From IMG/VR virus record IMGVR_UViG_3300042988_002313, positions 1-23,690 of that record: a stretch of 23,690 nucleotides of DNA; one strand, written 5' to 3'. The notes beneath the pieces were generated by a model. It saw nothing but the letters and a program-made list of their open reading frames with translations, had not been told where the DNA came from and searched no databases. Below are positions 8,287 to 14,496 of this stretch, one piece after another. The translations under genes and the position numbers were made by a program. The DNA comes from a virus. Numbering within the stretch: the first letter of the stretch is position 1; each line of letters opens with the position of its first letter.

Positions 8287-9435
8287 ATGCCATGGACAAG
8301 ACCAGCTTTGAATGATATATACCAAAGGATCATTACCGGGATTGAATCAAGGTTGACCGGAGGAGTAGCCATATTGCGCTATGCCGTGTTAAGAATAATG
8401 GCCAAGGTGTTCGCTGGAGAAATACACTTAAATTACGGATATAGCGCCTTCATGTCCAAACAATTGTTCATAGATACCTCTGAAAATACCTATCTGGATA
8501 GATGGGCATATATGTGGGGGGTGCAACGCAAAACCGGGGCTTTCTCCAGTGGTGAGGCAACTTTTACCGGAGCAAATACCACCGTAATAGCTAAAGGTAC
8601 TCAGGTACAAACTGCGGAAGGGGTGGTGTATGAGACTATTGCTGAGACCACTATCAGCTCAGGAAGTGCTACCACTACCATACAATGTATTGAAGTTGGT
8701 GCTATAGGGAACTTTGTGGGAGGTAATATTCAACTTATTTCTCCCATCGAATTTGTAGACAGTACTGTAGTGGCTGGAGAATTGACTGGCGGTCAGGATA
8801 TTGAAAGTGATGTAGACTTGCGTAAAAGAATATTACAACGTATTCAGACACCTCCTATGGGGGGAGCCAAACATGATTATGTCCGGTGGGCTTTAGAAGC
8901 TACAGATGTTGATGGGGTTTCGTTGGGGTGTGACGGTGCTTGGTGCTTTTCTCCTGAAGATTCACCAGTTGTTAATGGTGGGATAGTTAGGGTTGTTTTT
9001 CGGGTAGCTGGAAATAATCCTGTCCCCATGTCTCCAGTTTTTATTGATAATGGCAGCGGGTATGACGGCAGAAATAATCCAAATGGCAATGGAGATATGT
9101 ATGACTATTTGGCCGAAAGAAAACCAGTCACCGCAGATCTTCAGGTATTTCCGATAGATAAACAGGATGTCGATATGGAGATTGAAATTTTACCCTATAC
9201 CTCAGCGTTGGCACAGTCTGTTCAAGATAAGCTTCAGGAGCTATTTGACAATGTTGCCGCTCCGGGGAGCACCTTATTAATTGCTCAAATAAGGGATGCG
9301 ATAATGAGTGCCGGAGTGACTAATTATTCAATATCCAGTATAGATGTTGAAAGTACTCCTCAAGCTATTGGGGATATTATTATGACGGGTTTTCAATACC
9401 CGGTTATGGGTACAATTACGATATCTTCAATATAA
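8287..9435 (+). CDS. Baseplate J / Mu gp47-like protein
   Basis: A 382-residue protein. The N-terminal part fits the family (MPWTRPALNDIYQRI..DIESRLTGG-like, LDRWAYMWGVQRK at ~residues 68-80). The central section shows the baseplate-J pattern GVVYETIAETTI, GAIGNFVGG, GGQDIESDVDLRKRILQRIQ and TPPMGGAKHDYVRWALEATD. The C-terminus includes the IRDAIMSAGVTNYSI segment. The protein links wedge components around the hub and controls sheath contraction. It starts 3 bases after gp46 and is followed by gp48, the Mu order. Confidence 0.9.
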   Translation: MPWTRPALNDIYQRIITGIESRLTGGVAILRYAVLRIMAKVFAGEIHLNYGYSAFMSKQLFIDTSENTYLDRWAYMWGVQRKTGAFSSGEATFTGANTTVIAKGTQVQTAEGVVYETIAETTISSGSATTTIQCIEVGAIGNFVGGNIQLISPIEFVDSTVVAGELTGGQDIESDVDLRKRILQRIQTPPMGGAKHDYVRWALEATDVDGVSLGCDGAWCFSPEDSPVVNGGIVRVVFRVAGNNPVPMSPVFIDNGSGYDGRNNPNGNGDMYDYLAERKPVTADLQVFPIDKQDVDMEIEILPYTSALAQSVQDKLQELFDNVAAPGSTLLIAQIRDAIMSAGVTNYSISSIDVESTPQAIGDIIMTGFQYPVMGTITISSI

Positions 9436-9447
9436 GGATTATCAACT

Positions 9448-10062
9448 ATGGATTTGAACCCTTTAAATTATATTAAAAAATACGGTGCTGTATCTGTAGT
9501 GCGACAAATGGTGGATCTGATGCCTAAAGGAGCAATATGGAATATCCCATACACTCCCTCTTCTTTGTGGGGAGCTCTTCTATATGCTTTCGCTGATGAA
9601 GTAGCTATCTGGGAAACTGACATGACCAACCTCTTGATTGAGGCGGTTCCGGGCTTGAGCACTAAATTAATCAGTGATTGGGAAAGGGTGTTGGGGCTTC
9701 CTGACGAAACTTATCCAGAAAATCCGACATTAGAGCAGCGCAGAGCTCTTGTTCACGCTAAATACACTGCTAAATATTCTGGATTAAGCATACAATTTTA
9801 TTTAGATTTAGCCGAAACTTTTGGAGTGACCACCCTCATTATCAATGAGGAGCCCGGAGGTGGTGAACCTTTTCGGGTGGATAAAAATAGAGTAGATAGA
9901 ACACCTGCTGAAGATATTAATGGCGCCAGATTGAACTCCCTATACTTACTGAATACTTGGACAGCTACTATTTCCAGCGCTGAGGTAAACAAGGATATTT
10001 TACATGGTTTATTCTTAAAATACAAACCAGCACACACCACACTGATTTGGATCGAAACATAA
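9448..10062 (+). CDS. Mu gp48-like tail protein (DUF2313/YmfQ type)
   Basis: A 204-residue protein, the normal length for the family. Hallmarks: an N-terminal LMPKGAIWNIP (compare 'LLPPGRAW'), LLYAFADEVAIWETD, LIEAVPGLSTKLISDWERVL-GLP, and EQRRALVHAKYTAK. A C-terminal section ends in the conserved 'KPAHTTLIW' strand. It is a baseplate component that completes the wedge and helps attach fibres. The ATG lies ~9 bases after AAGGA (TATAAGGATTATCAACT). Confidence 0.88.
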   Translation: MDLNPLNYIKKYGAVSVVRQMVDLMPKGAIWNIPYTPSSLWGALLYAFADEVAIWETDMTNLLIEAVPGLSTKLISDWERVLGLPDETYPENPTLEQRRALVHAKYTAKYSGLSIQFYLDLAETFGVTTLIINEEPGGGEPFRVDKNRVDRTPAEDINGARLNSLYLLNTWTATISSAEVNKDILHGLFLKYKPAHTTLIWIET

Positions 10063-10072
10063 GGAGGCAACT

Positions 10073-11068
10073 ATGCACAGAATTGATGGTGATGGATATA
10101 TTGAAAGTGCCGGCAAACGTTTATTTGCTGATGAAGATCTACCCACGAGATATGCCACTCAGGTAACTCATCAATGGGCCAATGCCGTTCAGGAAGAGTT
10201 GGCGCAAGCAGTGGAGTGTTATGATCAGACTTTACGCGCAAGCGGTGCCGCAGAAGCAACGGCAGAGTATAAGGGAGCACTAGTGAATGGGATACTCCCC
10301 AGAGGGTATCTATTTGGGTGGCCGGGCATTGTTTATTATGGCACCCCACCTACTGATTACGTCATTTCTCAGGGTACCACCTTGGGTTCTGGTAAAAGCT
10401 ATTTTGCTAAGGATGCCACAGGGTTGGGGGTGATCAGGGCCAAAATGAATAATGCGTGGTCTAAATCTATTGTCAACTCTTGGGTACTTGGCAGCGGCAA
10501 TGGTGGGAGAGCATATGCCGTCAGTGCTATCACCGCCAATAAATGGTATGGATTCTTTGTACTGGGGAAAGCTGATGGCACTTTTGATTTTGGATTTGAT
10601 GATCCAGATCTTGATGGCTATGCTGGAGAAAATCTTTTAGCAGATTCGGGCTTTGATTGGGCGCGCAGAATAGCTTGGGTGCGAGCAAACGCTGACGGGG
10701 ATGGCTTGGCTTATACTGCGGGCTTGGGGGTATCTCTTTACAAATATTTTAATTTTTTAAGCCCATTAAAAATTTATGACGCTGCGACACCTCCCAGTAC
10801 CCCTACGGTTATGGCTTTGAATTTACCTTTAAATTGCAGGGGTAAATTTTTAATGGAATTTTACGGAGCTGATACCAGTGATTGGGAAGTGAATTTAAGG
10901 ACAGCGTATTCAGTAGGTGTTGACCCTATAAGTATCAAAGGAAAAAGTGGCCAGTACAATACATTTACTTTCGAATGCGATGGATTATATTGGGATAGAG
11001 TAACAGCAAATGTCCGGGCTAATATTTATTTATTAGGTTGGTATGACGATTTTTCTGACGTAAACTGA
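10073..11068 (+). CDS. Short tail fibre/collar-like protein
   Basis: A 331-residue protein starting 5 bases after AGGAGG. Its first ~65 residues match the N-terminus often seen in proteins that follow gp48: RIDGDGYIES, then TRYATQVTHQWANAVQEELA, the segment that anchors fibres to the baseplate. The rest is beta-rich with repeated WxRA/N motifs (RRIAWVRANADGDGLAY) and a C-terminal domain with several Trp/Tyr. It is short for a fibre, and no tail-fibre assembly chaperone gene follows. A host-receptor binding role is inferred from position and the N-terminal anchor. Confidence 0.75.
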   Translation: MHRIDGDGYIESAGKRLFADEDLPTRYATQVTHQWANAVQEELAQAVECYDQTLRASGAAEATAEYKGALVNGILPRGYLFGWPGIVYYGTPPTDYVISQGTTLGSGKSYFAKDATGLGVIRAKMNNAWSKSIVNSWVLGSGNGGRAYAVSAITANKWYGFFVLGKADGTFDFGFDDPDLDGYAGENLLADSGFDWARRIAWVRANADGDGLAYTAGLGVSLYKYFNFLSPLKIYDAATPPSTPTVMALNLPLNCRGKFLMEFYGADTSDWEVNLRTAYSVGVDPISIKGKSGQYNTFTFECDGLYWDRVTANVRANIYLLGWYDDFSDVN

Positions 11069-11083
11069 AAGGAGAGGATTAAA

Positions 11084-11383
11084 ATGCTTGAAAAAGTATT
11101 AATTGCTGTTATTGCCGGGGCTTTCTGCTCAATGCTGACCACCATTATTTCTATTCTGATGGCACCTAAAATTTTTAAAGTTATGATTGCGGAAGCTGTC
11201 AAACAGCACACGGATATATGGCATCAGGATTCAATGTATAAGTATGTAGAGACCGCAGTGGGGAAACATGAAGAAAGTTGTTTAGCAAATAATTCAATCG
11301 AAGAGATACGCATGGCCGTAATATGGTTAGTTGAAAAGCAAGGGGGAGATATCTACAAAGTCATGCCCAAGCCTAAGAAGTAA
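11084..11383 (+). CDS. Small single-helix membrane protein in lysis region
   Basis: A 99-residue protein with good GGAGAGG site. Residues ~4-30 form one hydrophobic helix (VLIAVIAGAFCSMLTTIISI, LMAPKIF). The rest is soluble, mildly charged and helical, ending in KVMPKPKK. It stands directly before the endolysin and could be a lysis accessory protein (for example a spanin-like or holin-like component), but I see no lipobox and no second transmembrane helix. Function unknown. Confidence 0.7.
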   Translation: MLEKVLIAVIAGAFCSMLTTIISILMAPKIFKVMIAEAVKQHTDIWHQDSMYKYVETAVGKHEESCLANNSIEEIRMAVIWLVEKQGGDIYKVMPKPKK

Positions 11384-11390
11384 CAAAATC

Positions 11391-11405
11391 CAGCCATCAG
11401 GGCTG
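11391..11405 (+). other. Small hairpin upstream of the terminator
   Basis: CAGCC (11391-11395) and GGCTG (11401-11405) form a 5-bp stem with a 5-base loop, 8 bases upstream of the larger hairpin at 11413-11449. Alone it is weak; it may stabilise the 3' end of the late transcript. Confidence 0.35.
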
Positions 11406-11412
11406 TCTCCAG

Positions 11413-11456
11413 AGGAGTAGGAAGGATTGCCCCAGTACTTTCTACTCCTTATTTTA
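11413..11456 (+). terminator. Probable Rho-independent terminator before endolysin
   Basis: A 12-bp stem (AGGAGTAGGAAG at 11413-11424 with CTTTCTACTCCT at 11438-11449, one G-U pair) closes a 13-base loop. TATTTTAT follows, a broken U tract. It lies in the 97-base gap between the small membrane protein and the endolysin. Because the endolysin has no obvious promoter after it, partial read-through is likely. Confidence 0.6.
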
Positions 11457-11480
11457 TATCCTTGAACGAAAGGAAAAGAT

Positions 11481-11930
11481 ATGAAAGAGCTCACCACCTT
11501 GTACCCCAGAATAATTCCAATAGCAGAAAACATGGTAATTCAATGCGAGCGTGCAGGGGTTCCCATCGTCATATTCTGCACCCGGAGAAATTTTGAGGAG
11601 CAGAAAAAAATTTACCCGAATAATCCCACCCGATTTAGTCACCACTTATGGGGAGGGGCTATTGATGTTTATCCAGCGGAGTACCGAACATGGGGGAAAG
11701 AATTTCAGAAAAAGTTTGACGGGTGGAAACACTGGAAGAAAGTAAGAGATATTGGGACAGCTTGCGGGTTTGACCCTCCTCAGAAGTTTAATGATTCGGA
11801 TCAGCCGCACTTTCAAAAATTATTCGGTATGCCTGTGGAGTTAATCAAGACTTATTGGAACAATACTAAGGGGGGAGAGGAAGAAAAGTTGAGGTCAGTA
11901 TGGCACTATTTGGATGCACACAATAAATAA
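11481..11930 (+). CDS. Endolysin, M15 (VanY/Ply118-like) peptidase
   Basis: A 149-residue protein with the zinc peptidase M15 pattern: CTRRNFEEQ at 33-41 and SHHLWGGAID at 53-62 (S-x-H-x-x-G-x-A-x-D, with H55 and D62 as likely zinc ligands). DQPHFQ at 107-112 supplies the third ligand H110. Members cleave peptidoglycan stem peptides, often at the L-Ala-D-Glu or D-Ala bond. There is no signal peptide, so release would need a holin. The ATG lies 7 bases after AAAGGAAAAG. The C-terminal ~30 residues (EEEKLRSVWHYLDAHNK) are a short charged extension rather than a cell-wall binding domain. Confidence 0.87.
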   Translation: MKELTTLYPRIIPIAENMVIQCERAGVPIVIFCTRRNFEEQKKIYPNNPTRFSHHLWGGAIDVYPAEYRTWGKEFQKKFDGWKHWKKVRDIGTACGFDPPQKFNDSDQPHFQKLFGMPVELIKTYWNNTKGGEEEKLRSVWHYLDAHNK

Positions 11931-11943
11931 AAAGGAGATGTCT

Positions 11944-12198
11944 ATGTCAAATGATCCTAAGATAATGACACAAAAAGGTAAAGAAGGGACCATTGATGGT
12001 GCTGTAGGAGCCATAGTGGGGATAGCTGCAGCGGCAGTTACCAGTGTAATAATGAGCAAGCTTCCTTCAGAAATTAGGGCTCAAATACCTGCAGCTGAGA
12101 TCACTTCTATGGTGAGTATGGCCATAGGAGGAGCTGTTGCCGCAGTTACTACCGGAGCCGCACGAATGTGGCGAAACTGGAAAAAACATAGAAAATAG
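11944..12198 (+). CDS. Candidate holin (two-helix membrane protein)
   Basis: I chose the ATG at 11944 (84 residues) because AAAGGAG at 11931-11937 is 6 bases upstream; in-frame ATGs at 11914 and 11938 are less well placed. The protein has two hydrophobic segments, DGAVGAIVGIAAAAVTSVI and MVSMAIGGAVAAVTTGAA, separated by a polar loop. It ends in a strongly basic tail (RMWRNWKKHRK). Size, topology and position directly after the endolysin fit a class II-type holin. The two-helix Ala/Gly-rich pattern is not unique, so this remains an inference. Confidence 0.68.
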   Translation: MSNDPKIMTQKGKEGTIDGAVGAIVGIAAAAVTSVIMSKLPSEIRAQIPAAEITSMVSMAIGGAVAAVTTGAARMWRNWKKHRK

Positions 12199-12206
12199 CC
12201 ACTTTT

Positions 12207-12244
12207 ACCCGGTTAGTACTCACTGCCGGGTTCCCTTCCTTTTG
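12207..12244 (+). terminator. Rho-independent terminator-like hairpin ending the late region
   Basis: ACCCGG (12207-12212) pairs with CCGGGT (12226-12231) around a 13-base loop, followed by a pyrimidine run TTCCCTTCCTTTTG. It begins 8 bases after the holin candidate's stop and separates the late genes from the early region. Confidence 0.6.
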
Positions 12245-12275
12245 TCAATCTTCCCTTAATAGTAGGTATACCCCT

Positions 12276-12312
12276 TATAATAATATTATACTTATACTAT
12301 AATAATATTATA
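12276..12312. repeat. Two perfect copies of TATAATAATATTATA, 7 bases apart
   Basis: Identical 15-base units at 12276-12290 and 12298-12312, spaced so that they recur every 22 bp (two DNA turns). Each contains the palindrome ATAATATTAT. This is the arrangement expected of a tandem protein-binding site on one face of the helix. It could also be simple AT-rich low complexity. Confidence 0.6.
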
Positions 12313-12422
12313 ATACCATAGAGCTATAAAGCGGGAAAACTTATTTATCTTTAAAAATTTTACTTTTAATAATAGAAAAAATTTTTAATATTTTATTTAA
12401 TGGTGGATATTATGGAGCGAAA

Positions 12423-12527
12423 ATGTACTTGAACCTTTTAATTAATTATTTTATAGTTGTAGCGATAATTGTTTTCAATCCATATTATATGGGTTTATCC
12501 AATATTGATCATGGGTTGACTTTTTAA
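12423..12527 (+). CDS. Possible 34-residue hydrophobic peptide
   Basis: ATG at 12423 is preceded by GGAG at 12414-12417 (5-base spacing). The peptide is a single hydrophobic helix (LINYFIVVAIIVF) with a short polar end. Its stop (TAA 12525-12527) overlaps the -35 region of the early promoter. Good start signals and composition argue for translation, but AT-rich DNA readily yields such frames, so it is tentative. Confidence 0.35.
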   Translation: MYLNLLINYFIVVAIIVFNPYYMGLSNIDHGLTF

Positions 12528-12544
12528 AAAAATTATAGTATATT
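12516..12544 (+). promoter_or_regulatory. Sigma70-like early promoter P1
   Basis: TTGACT (12516-12521) and TATATT (12539-12544) with a 17-base spacer, close to consensus. It would start transcription near 12551, giving a ~40-base leader before the first early gene at 12591. A TATTAT overlapping at 12541 is a weaker alternative -10. Confidence 0.72.
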
Positions 12545-12561
12545 ATAAATAGATACACCAC

Positions 12562-12584
12562 ATCAACCAAACTTGACACTGGAG
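12562..12584 (+). repeat. Shared leader element, copy 1 (degenerate)
   Basis: ATCAACCAAACTTGACAC followed by TGGAG. It matches the leader copy at 14467-14489 at 21 of 23 positions and lies the same way before a start codon. The last bases are the Shine-Dalgarno of the gene at 12591. TTGAC (12573-12577) and GTCAA (12584-12588) form a short inverted repeat with the GGA of the ribosome site in its loop. Confidence 0.65.
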
Positions 12585-12590
12585 TCAAAT

Positions 12591-12788
12591 ATGTTTATCA
12601 AACACATCACCACCAATAACGCTGTAATTTGTAGTGATCCAGATATTACCGGAGTAAACTGCGGACGTAAGGTTGCGAATGCTTTCACTGATTGTGTTAT
12701 TTGCACTAAGTGGAATGGAGGGTGTAAAGCTCAGAAGGAAGTTACAATTGAAGTTGTAGTTTCCGAAATAAATAAAAATAATTCTTGA
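12591..12788 (+). CDS. Small Cys-rich early protein, 65 aa
   Basis: The ATG at 12591 has GGAG at 12581-12584 (6-base spacing); an in-frame TTG at 12573 lacks a site and lies within the repeated leader. The 65-residue product has five Cys (14, 24, 35, 38, 45) in a pattern C-x9-C-x10-C-x2-C-x6-C, suggesting metal binding. I do not recognise the family. The last 8 residues (SEINKNNS) are encoded by the 85-bp repeat and are identical to the end of the protein encoded up to 14425. First gene behind promoter P1, hence likely among the earliest expressed. Confidence 0.68.
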   Translation: MFIKHITTNNAVICSDPDITGVNCGRKVANAFTDCVICTKWNGGCKAQKEVTIEVVVSEINKNNS

Positions 12789-12844
12789 TTATCTTCAACT
12801 GACAGTAGTATAATTTAAGTATAAAGTAAATCAACCAAACCTGA
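12760..12844 (+). repeat. 85-bp perfect direct repeat, copy A (gene end + promoter + leader)
   Basis: Identical, base for base as I read it, to 14397-14481 (offset 1637). It contains the final codons and stop of the upstream gene, a complete -35/-10 promoter and the first 15 bases of the leader. After 12844, copy A carries 16 extra bases (TCAACCAAATCTTTAA, a near-duplicate of the leader's start) before CACGGGAG resumes the match. Confidence 0.9.
12785..12814 (+). promoter_or_regulatory. Early promoter P2 (inside repeat copy A)
   Basis: TTGATT (12785-12790) and TATAAT (12809-12814), 18-base spacer. The -35 overlaps the stop codon TGA (12786-12788) of the preceding gene. Transcription would start near 12821 and give a ~55-base leader to the DUF932-type gene at 12876. 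Confidence 0.65.
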
Positions 12845-12875
12845 TCAACCAAATCTTTAACACGGGAGAAGTATC

Positions 12876-13652
12876 ATGGCAAACTTAACTCAAAAGTACA
12901 CCAATCCTTTCGCTGACGTAGAAATCAGCCCTGTTCAAATCGGGGGGCAGGACATTAGTAGTAAAATAGCTGTGCGGGTAAAAGATGATGACGGCAATTG
13001 GAGTATCACTCCAGCTATTCTTTCCAGCGACTACAAGTTGATTCAAAATAGCATAGCAAAAGATGTATCTGCGGATATTATGAGCCGTAGTGGATTACAG
13101 TGGTCAGAATTGAAAACTTTATGGGATGGTAAGAAGTTCTGCCAGTACCATATCACTAATGATCCGATTGTTGAGATTAATGGTGGTAATGAATCCAGCC
13201 ATCCTATAAAGGTTGGTTTAATGGTTCGCAACTCTTATGATGGTTCAGGGGTATTCGGTTTGGAGGTTTTTGCTTGTAATGTAGTTTGTGCCAATCAGTA
13301 TCATGATCGCAATAGGTTCGGGTATTTCGCTATCAGACACGATAATATGAAAGAATTTGAGCTTCAGGATGCACTGCAAAATCTATCTACCGGGGTGCAG
13401 AACGTAATTGCAGCAGCTCCTATTTTTAACCGAATGAGAGAAACTCCACTCACGGTTGAGCACCTCATTGAAACTAAAAAGAAAACCACCATACCAAAAA
13501 GTATGTGGTGTGACGTGATAGAGCAATTGGCCTTGGAATCCCGTACGGTATTCGGGTTGTACCAAGCCCTGACATTTGTCGCTTCTCACAATGTTCAGGG
13601 TTTCAATGCAATCGGAGTTGGTGAAAGCATCAGCAAAGTGCTACTGAAATAA
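12876..13652 (+). CDS. DUF932-type (phage/plasmid-like) protein
   Basis: A 258-residue protein with GGGAG 7 bases upstream of the ATG. It resembles the DUF932 family found in phages and plasmids: the central KVGLMVRNSYDGSGVFGLEV, then FACNVVCANQYHDRNRFGYF and AIRHDNM, corresponds to the family's 'RVVCaN' core. It is shorter than many members (usually ~300 or more). The biochemical function of the family is not established to my knowledge. It has its own promoter (P2), is followed by a hairpin, and may therefore be a single-gene transcript. Confidence 0.72.
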   Translation: MANLTQKYTNPFADVEISPVQIGGQDISSKIAVRVKDDDGNWSITPAILSSDYKLIQNSIAKDVSADIMSRSGLQWSELKTLWDGKKFCQYHITNDPIVEINGGNESSHPIKVGLMVRNSYDGSGVFGLEVFACNVVCANQYHDRNRFGYFAIRHDNMKEFELQDALQNLSTGVQNVIAAAPIFNRMRETPLTVEHLIETKKKTTIPKSMWCDVIEQLALESRTVFGLYQALTFVASHNVQGFNAIGVGESISKVLLK

Positions 13653-13665
13653 GAAAGCTGCCATT

Positions 13666-13690
13666 GCACAGGGCGCAAATTCTGTGCTTT
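13666..13690 (+). terminator. Hairpin, possible weak terminator
   Basis: GCACAG (13666-13671) and CTGTGC (13682-13687) form a perfect 6-bp stem with a 10-base loop, followed by TTTC and a T-rich stretch (ACTTATTTCTATTTC). It lies 13 bases after the DUF932-type gene's stop. Confidence 0.45.
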
Positions 13691-13727
13691 CACTTATTTC
13701 TATTTCTCTATTTCAAGGAATTTTCTC

Positions 13728-14162
13728 ATGTCACGCAATAGCATCAAATCTCTTTCTTTCTTTTCTGGTGGCAATGCTATCTTCACAGTGAGCAATCCTT
13801 CAGGAAAGCACTACACATACCGGATACGAAAACCGGAACCCCAATCACCATTTTTTATCCAGTTGCTAAAAGGGCCAGATAACACCAATGATTTTACTTA
13901 TTTAGGCGTGTATATGCCTAAAGAGAATAAGGTGCTGCTGACCAGAAATAGCAAGATGAATGAGAACTCCCTACCTGTCAAAGTATTGAAGTGGGCTCTC
14001 CAGTGCATAGCTGCTGGTGAAGGTATCCCGGAGGGGTACACTATTCAACATGAAGGTAAATGTTGTAAATGTGGGAGACCATTGACAGTTCCGGAGAGCA
14101 TCGAAAATGGTATTGGCCCCGAATGTGCTGGAACTCCAAAAAAAAACAGCAAAATAGTATAA
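13728..14162 (+). CDS. DUF6011-type zinc-binding protein
   Basis: A 144-residue protein. Its C-terminal segment KCCKCGRPLTVPESIENGIG-PECA (residues 111-134) is the typical DUF6011 signature, with Cys112/113, Cys115 and Cys133 as metal ligands. Residues 1-100 are a beta-rich domain (FFSGGNAIFTVSNPSGKHYT, YLGVYMPKENKVLLTR) that often accompanies it. ATG preceded by AAGGA. The last codons contain nine consecutive A (14138-14146). A -1 slip there would bypass the stop at 14160-14162 and enter the frame ending at 14425, giving a ~232-residue product. Confidence 0.8.
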   Translation: MSRNSIKSLSFFSGGNAIFTVSNPSGKHYTYRIRKPEPQSPFFIQLLKGPDNTNDFTYLGVYMPKENKVLLTRNSKMNENSLPVKVLKWALQCIAAGEGIPEGYTIQHEGKCCKCGRPLTVPESIENGIGPECAGTPKKNSKIV

Positions 14163-14230
14163 TATCAGGTGATAATGGTGTCGATGAATTTCAATTTGAA
14201 CCTGAAGTGCGTGAAGCACTGGAGAAGTTA

Positions 14231-14425
14231 ATGATGAATTTAGAAACTTACGCAAAAAAATTTTCGCATTTGAGAGCTCTTCCTTTATTCTCAGGCAGAC
14301 CGATCCGGGAGACTCCAATTGATAATGATGACATTACCAATATTAAAATTGAGCTGGGAAGATGTGAGGATGTCTTGGTGTTTATTGACTCCTTAATTTC
14401 CGAAATAAATAAAAATAATTCTTGA
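14231..14425 (+). CDS. Small early protein or frameshift extension of the DUF6011 gene
   Basis: The frame is open from well upstream (through 14147) to the TGA at 14423-14425. If translated independently, the best start is ATG 14231, with GGAG at 14221-14224 and 6-base spacing (64 residues). The upstream in-frame text 14183-14230 (DEFQFEPEVREALEKL) looks like real protein but has no ATG/GTG with a ribosome site. That suggests fusion to the DUF6011 protein by -1 frameshift at the A9 run. The product is helical (MNLETYAKKFSHLRALPLF, RCEDVLVFIDSLI) and ends in SEINKNNS, encoded by repeat copy B. No family recognised. Confidence 0.55.
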   Translation: MMNLETYAKKFSHLRALPLFSGRPIRETPIDNDDITNIKIELGRCEDVLVFIDSLISEINKNNS

Positions 14426-14481
14426 TTATCTTCAACTGACAGTAGTATAATTTAAGTATAAAGTAAATCAACCAAACCTGA
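14397..14481 (+). repeat. 85-bp perfect direct repeat, copy B (gene end + promoter + leader)
   Basis: Identical to 12760-12844 throughout 85 bases. In both places the first part is read in the same codon phase, giving SEINKNNS-stop to two otherwise unrelated proteins, and the rest holds a promoter and leader. Beyond 14481 the leader continues directly into CACGGGAG without the 16-base insertion of copy A. Confidence 0.9.
14422..14451 (+). promoter_or_regulatory. Early promoter P3 (inside repeat copy B)
   Basis: TTGATT (14422-14427) and TATAAT (14446-14451), 18-base spacer, the same sequence as P2. The -35 overlaps the TGA of the preceding gene. It would drive the small gene at 14497 and probably the replication genes behind it, as no other clear promoter lies between here and the end of the window. 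Confidence 0.65.
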
Positions 14482-14489
14482 CACGGGAG
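14467..14489 (+). repeat. Shared leader element, copy 3 (uninterrupted)
   Basis: ATCAACCAAACCTGACAC followed by GGGAG, the reference form of the leader. Its end is the ribosome binding site of the gene at 14497 (7-base spacing). It is related to 12562-12584 (2 differences) and to the leader in copy A (12830-12868, split by a 16-base insertion). Confidence 0.7.
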
Positions 14490-14496
14490 ACTTAAA

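Larger units (their letters stand above)
12245..12572. other. AT-rich intergenic region between late and early modules
   Basis: About 330 bases, strikingly AT-rich compared with the flanking genes, with poly-A/T tracts and few G+C-containing stretches. It holds the two TATAATAATATTATA copies (12276-12312), an 8-bp palindrome GGTATACC (12265-12272), a possible 34-codon gene (12423-12527) and the early promoter (12516-12544). It is the only large non-coding gap in the window. A role as control region is clear from the promoter; a replication origin or unwinding element is only a possibility. Confidence 0.6.

Noticed and set aside
10452-10640. Open frame inside the fibre-like gene
   Set aside because: Out-of-frame reading of a Gly/Asp-rich segment, no ribosome site.
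11914-11943. Earlier ATG for the holin candidate
   Set aside because: It lies within the endolysin end, and AAAGGAG at 11931 points to ATG 11944.
12245-12572. tRNA or CRISPR array in the intergenic region
   Set aside because: No cloverleaf-compatible arms; repeats number only two and lack spacer-like units.
12573-12590. TTG start for the small Cys-rich gene
   Set aside because: It falls inside the shared leader and lacks a Shine-Dalgarno; ATG 12591 has GGAG at proper distance.
12573-12601. TTGACA (12573) as another -35 box
   Set aside because: No acceptable -10 follows at 16-18 bases; the sequence is part of the leader.
14069-14230. ATG at 14069 as start of the frame ending at 14425
   Set aside because: It lies deep within the zinc motif of the DUF6011 gene (94-base overlap), has no ribosome site, and its first ~25 residues are an out-of-frame reading of the conserved motif.
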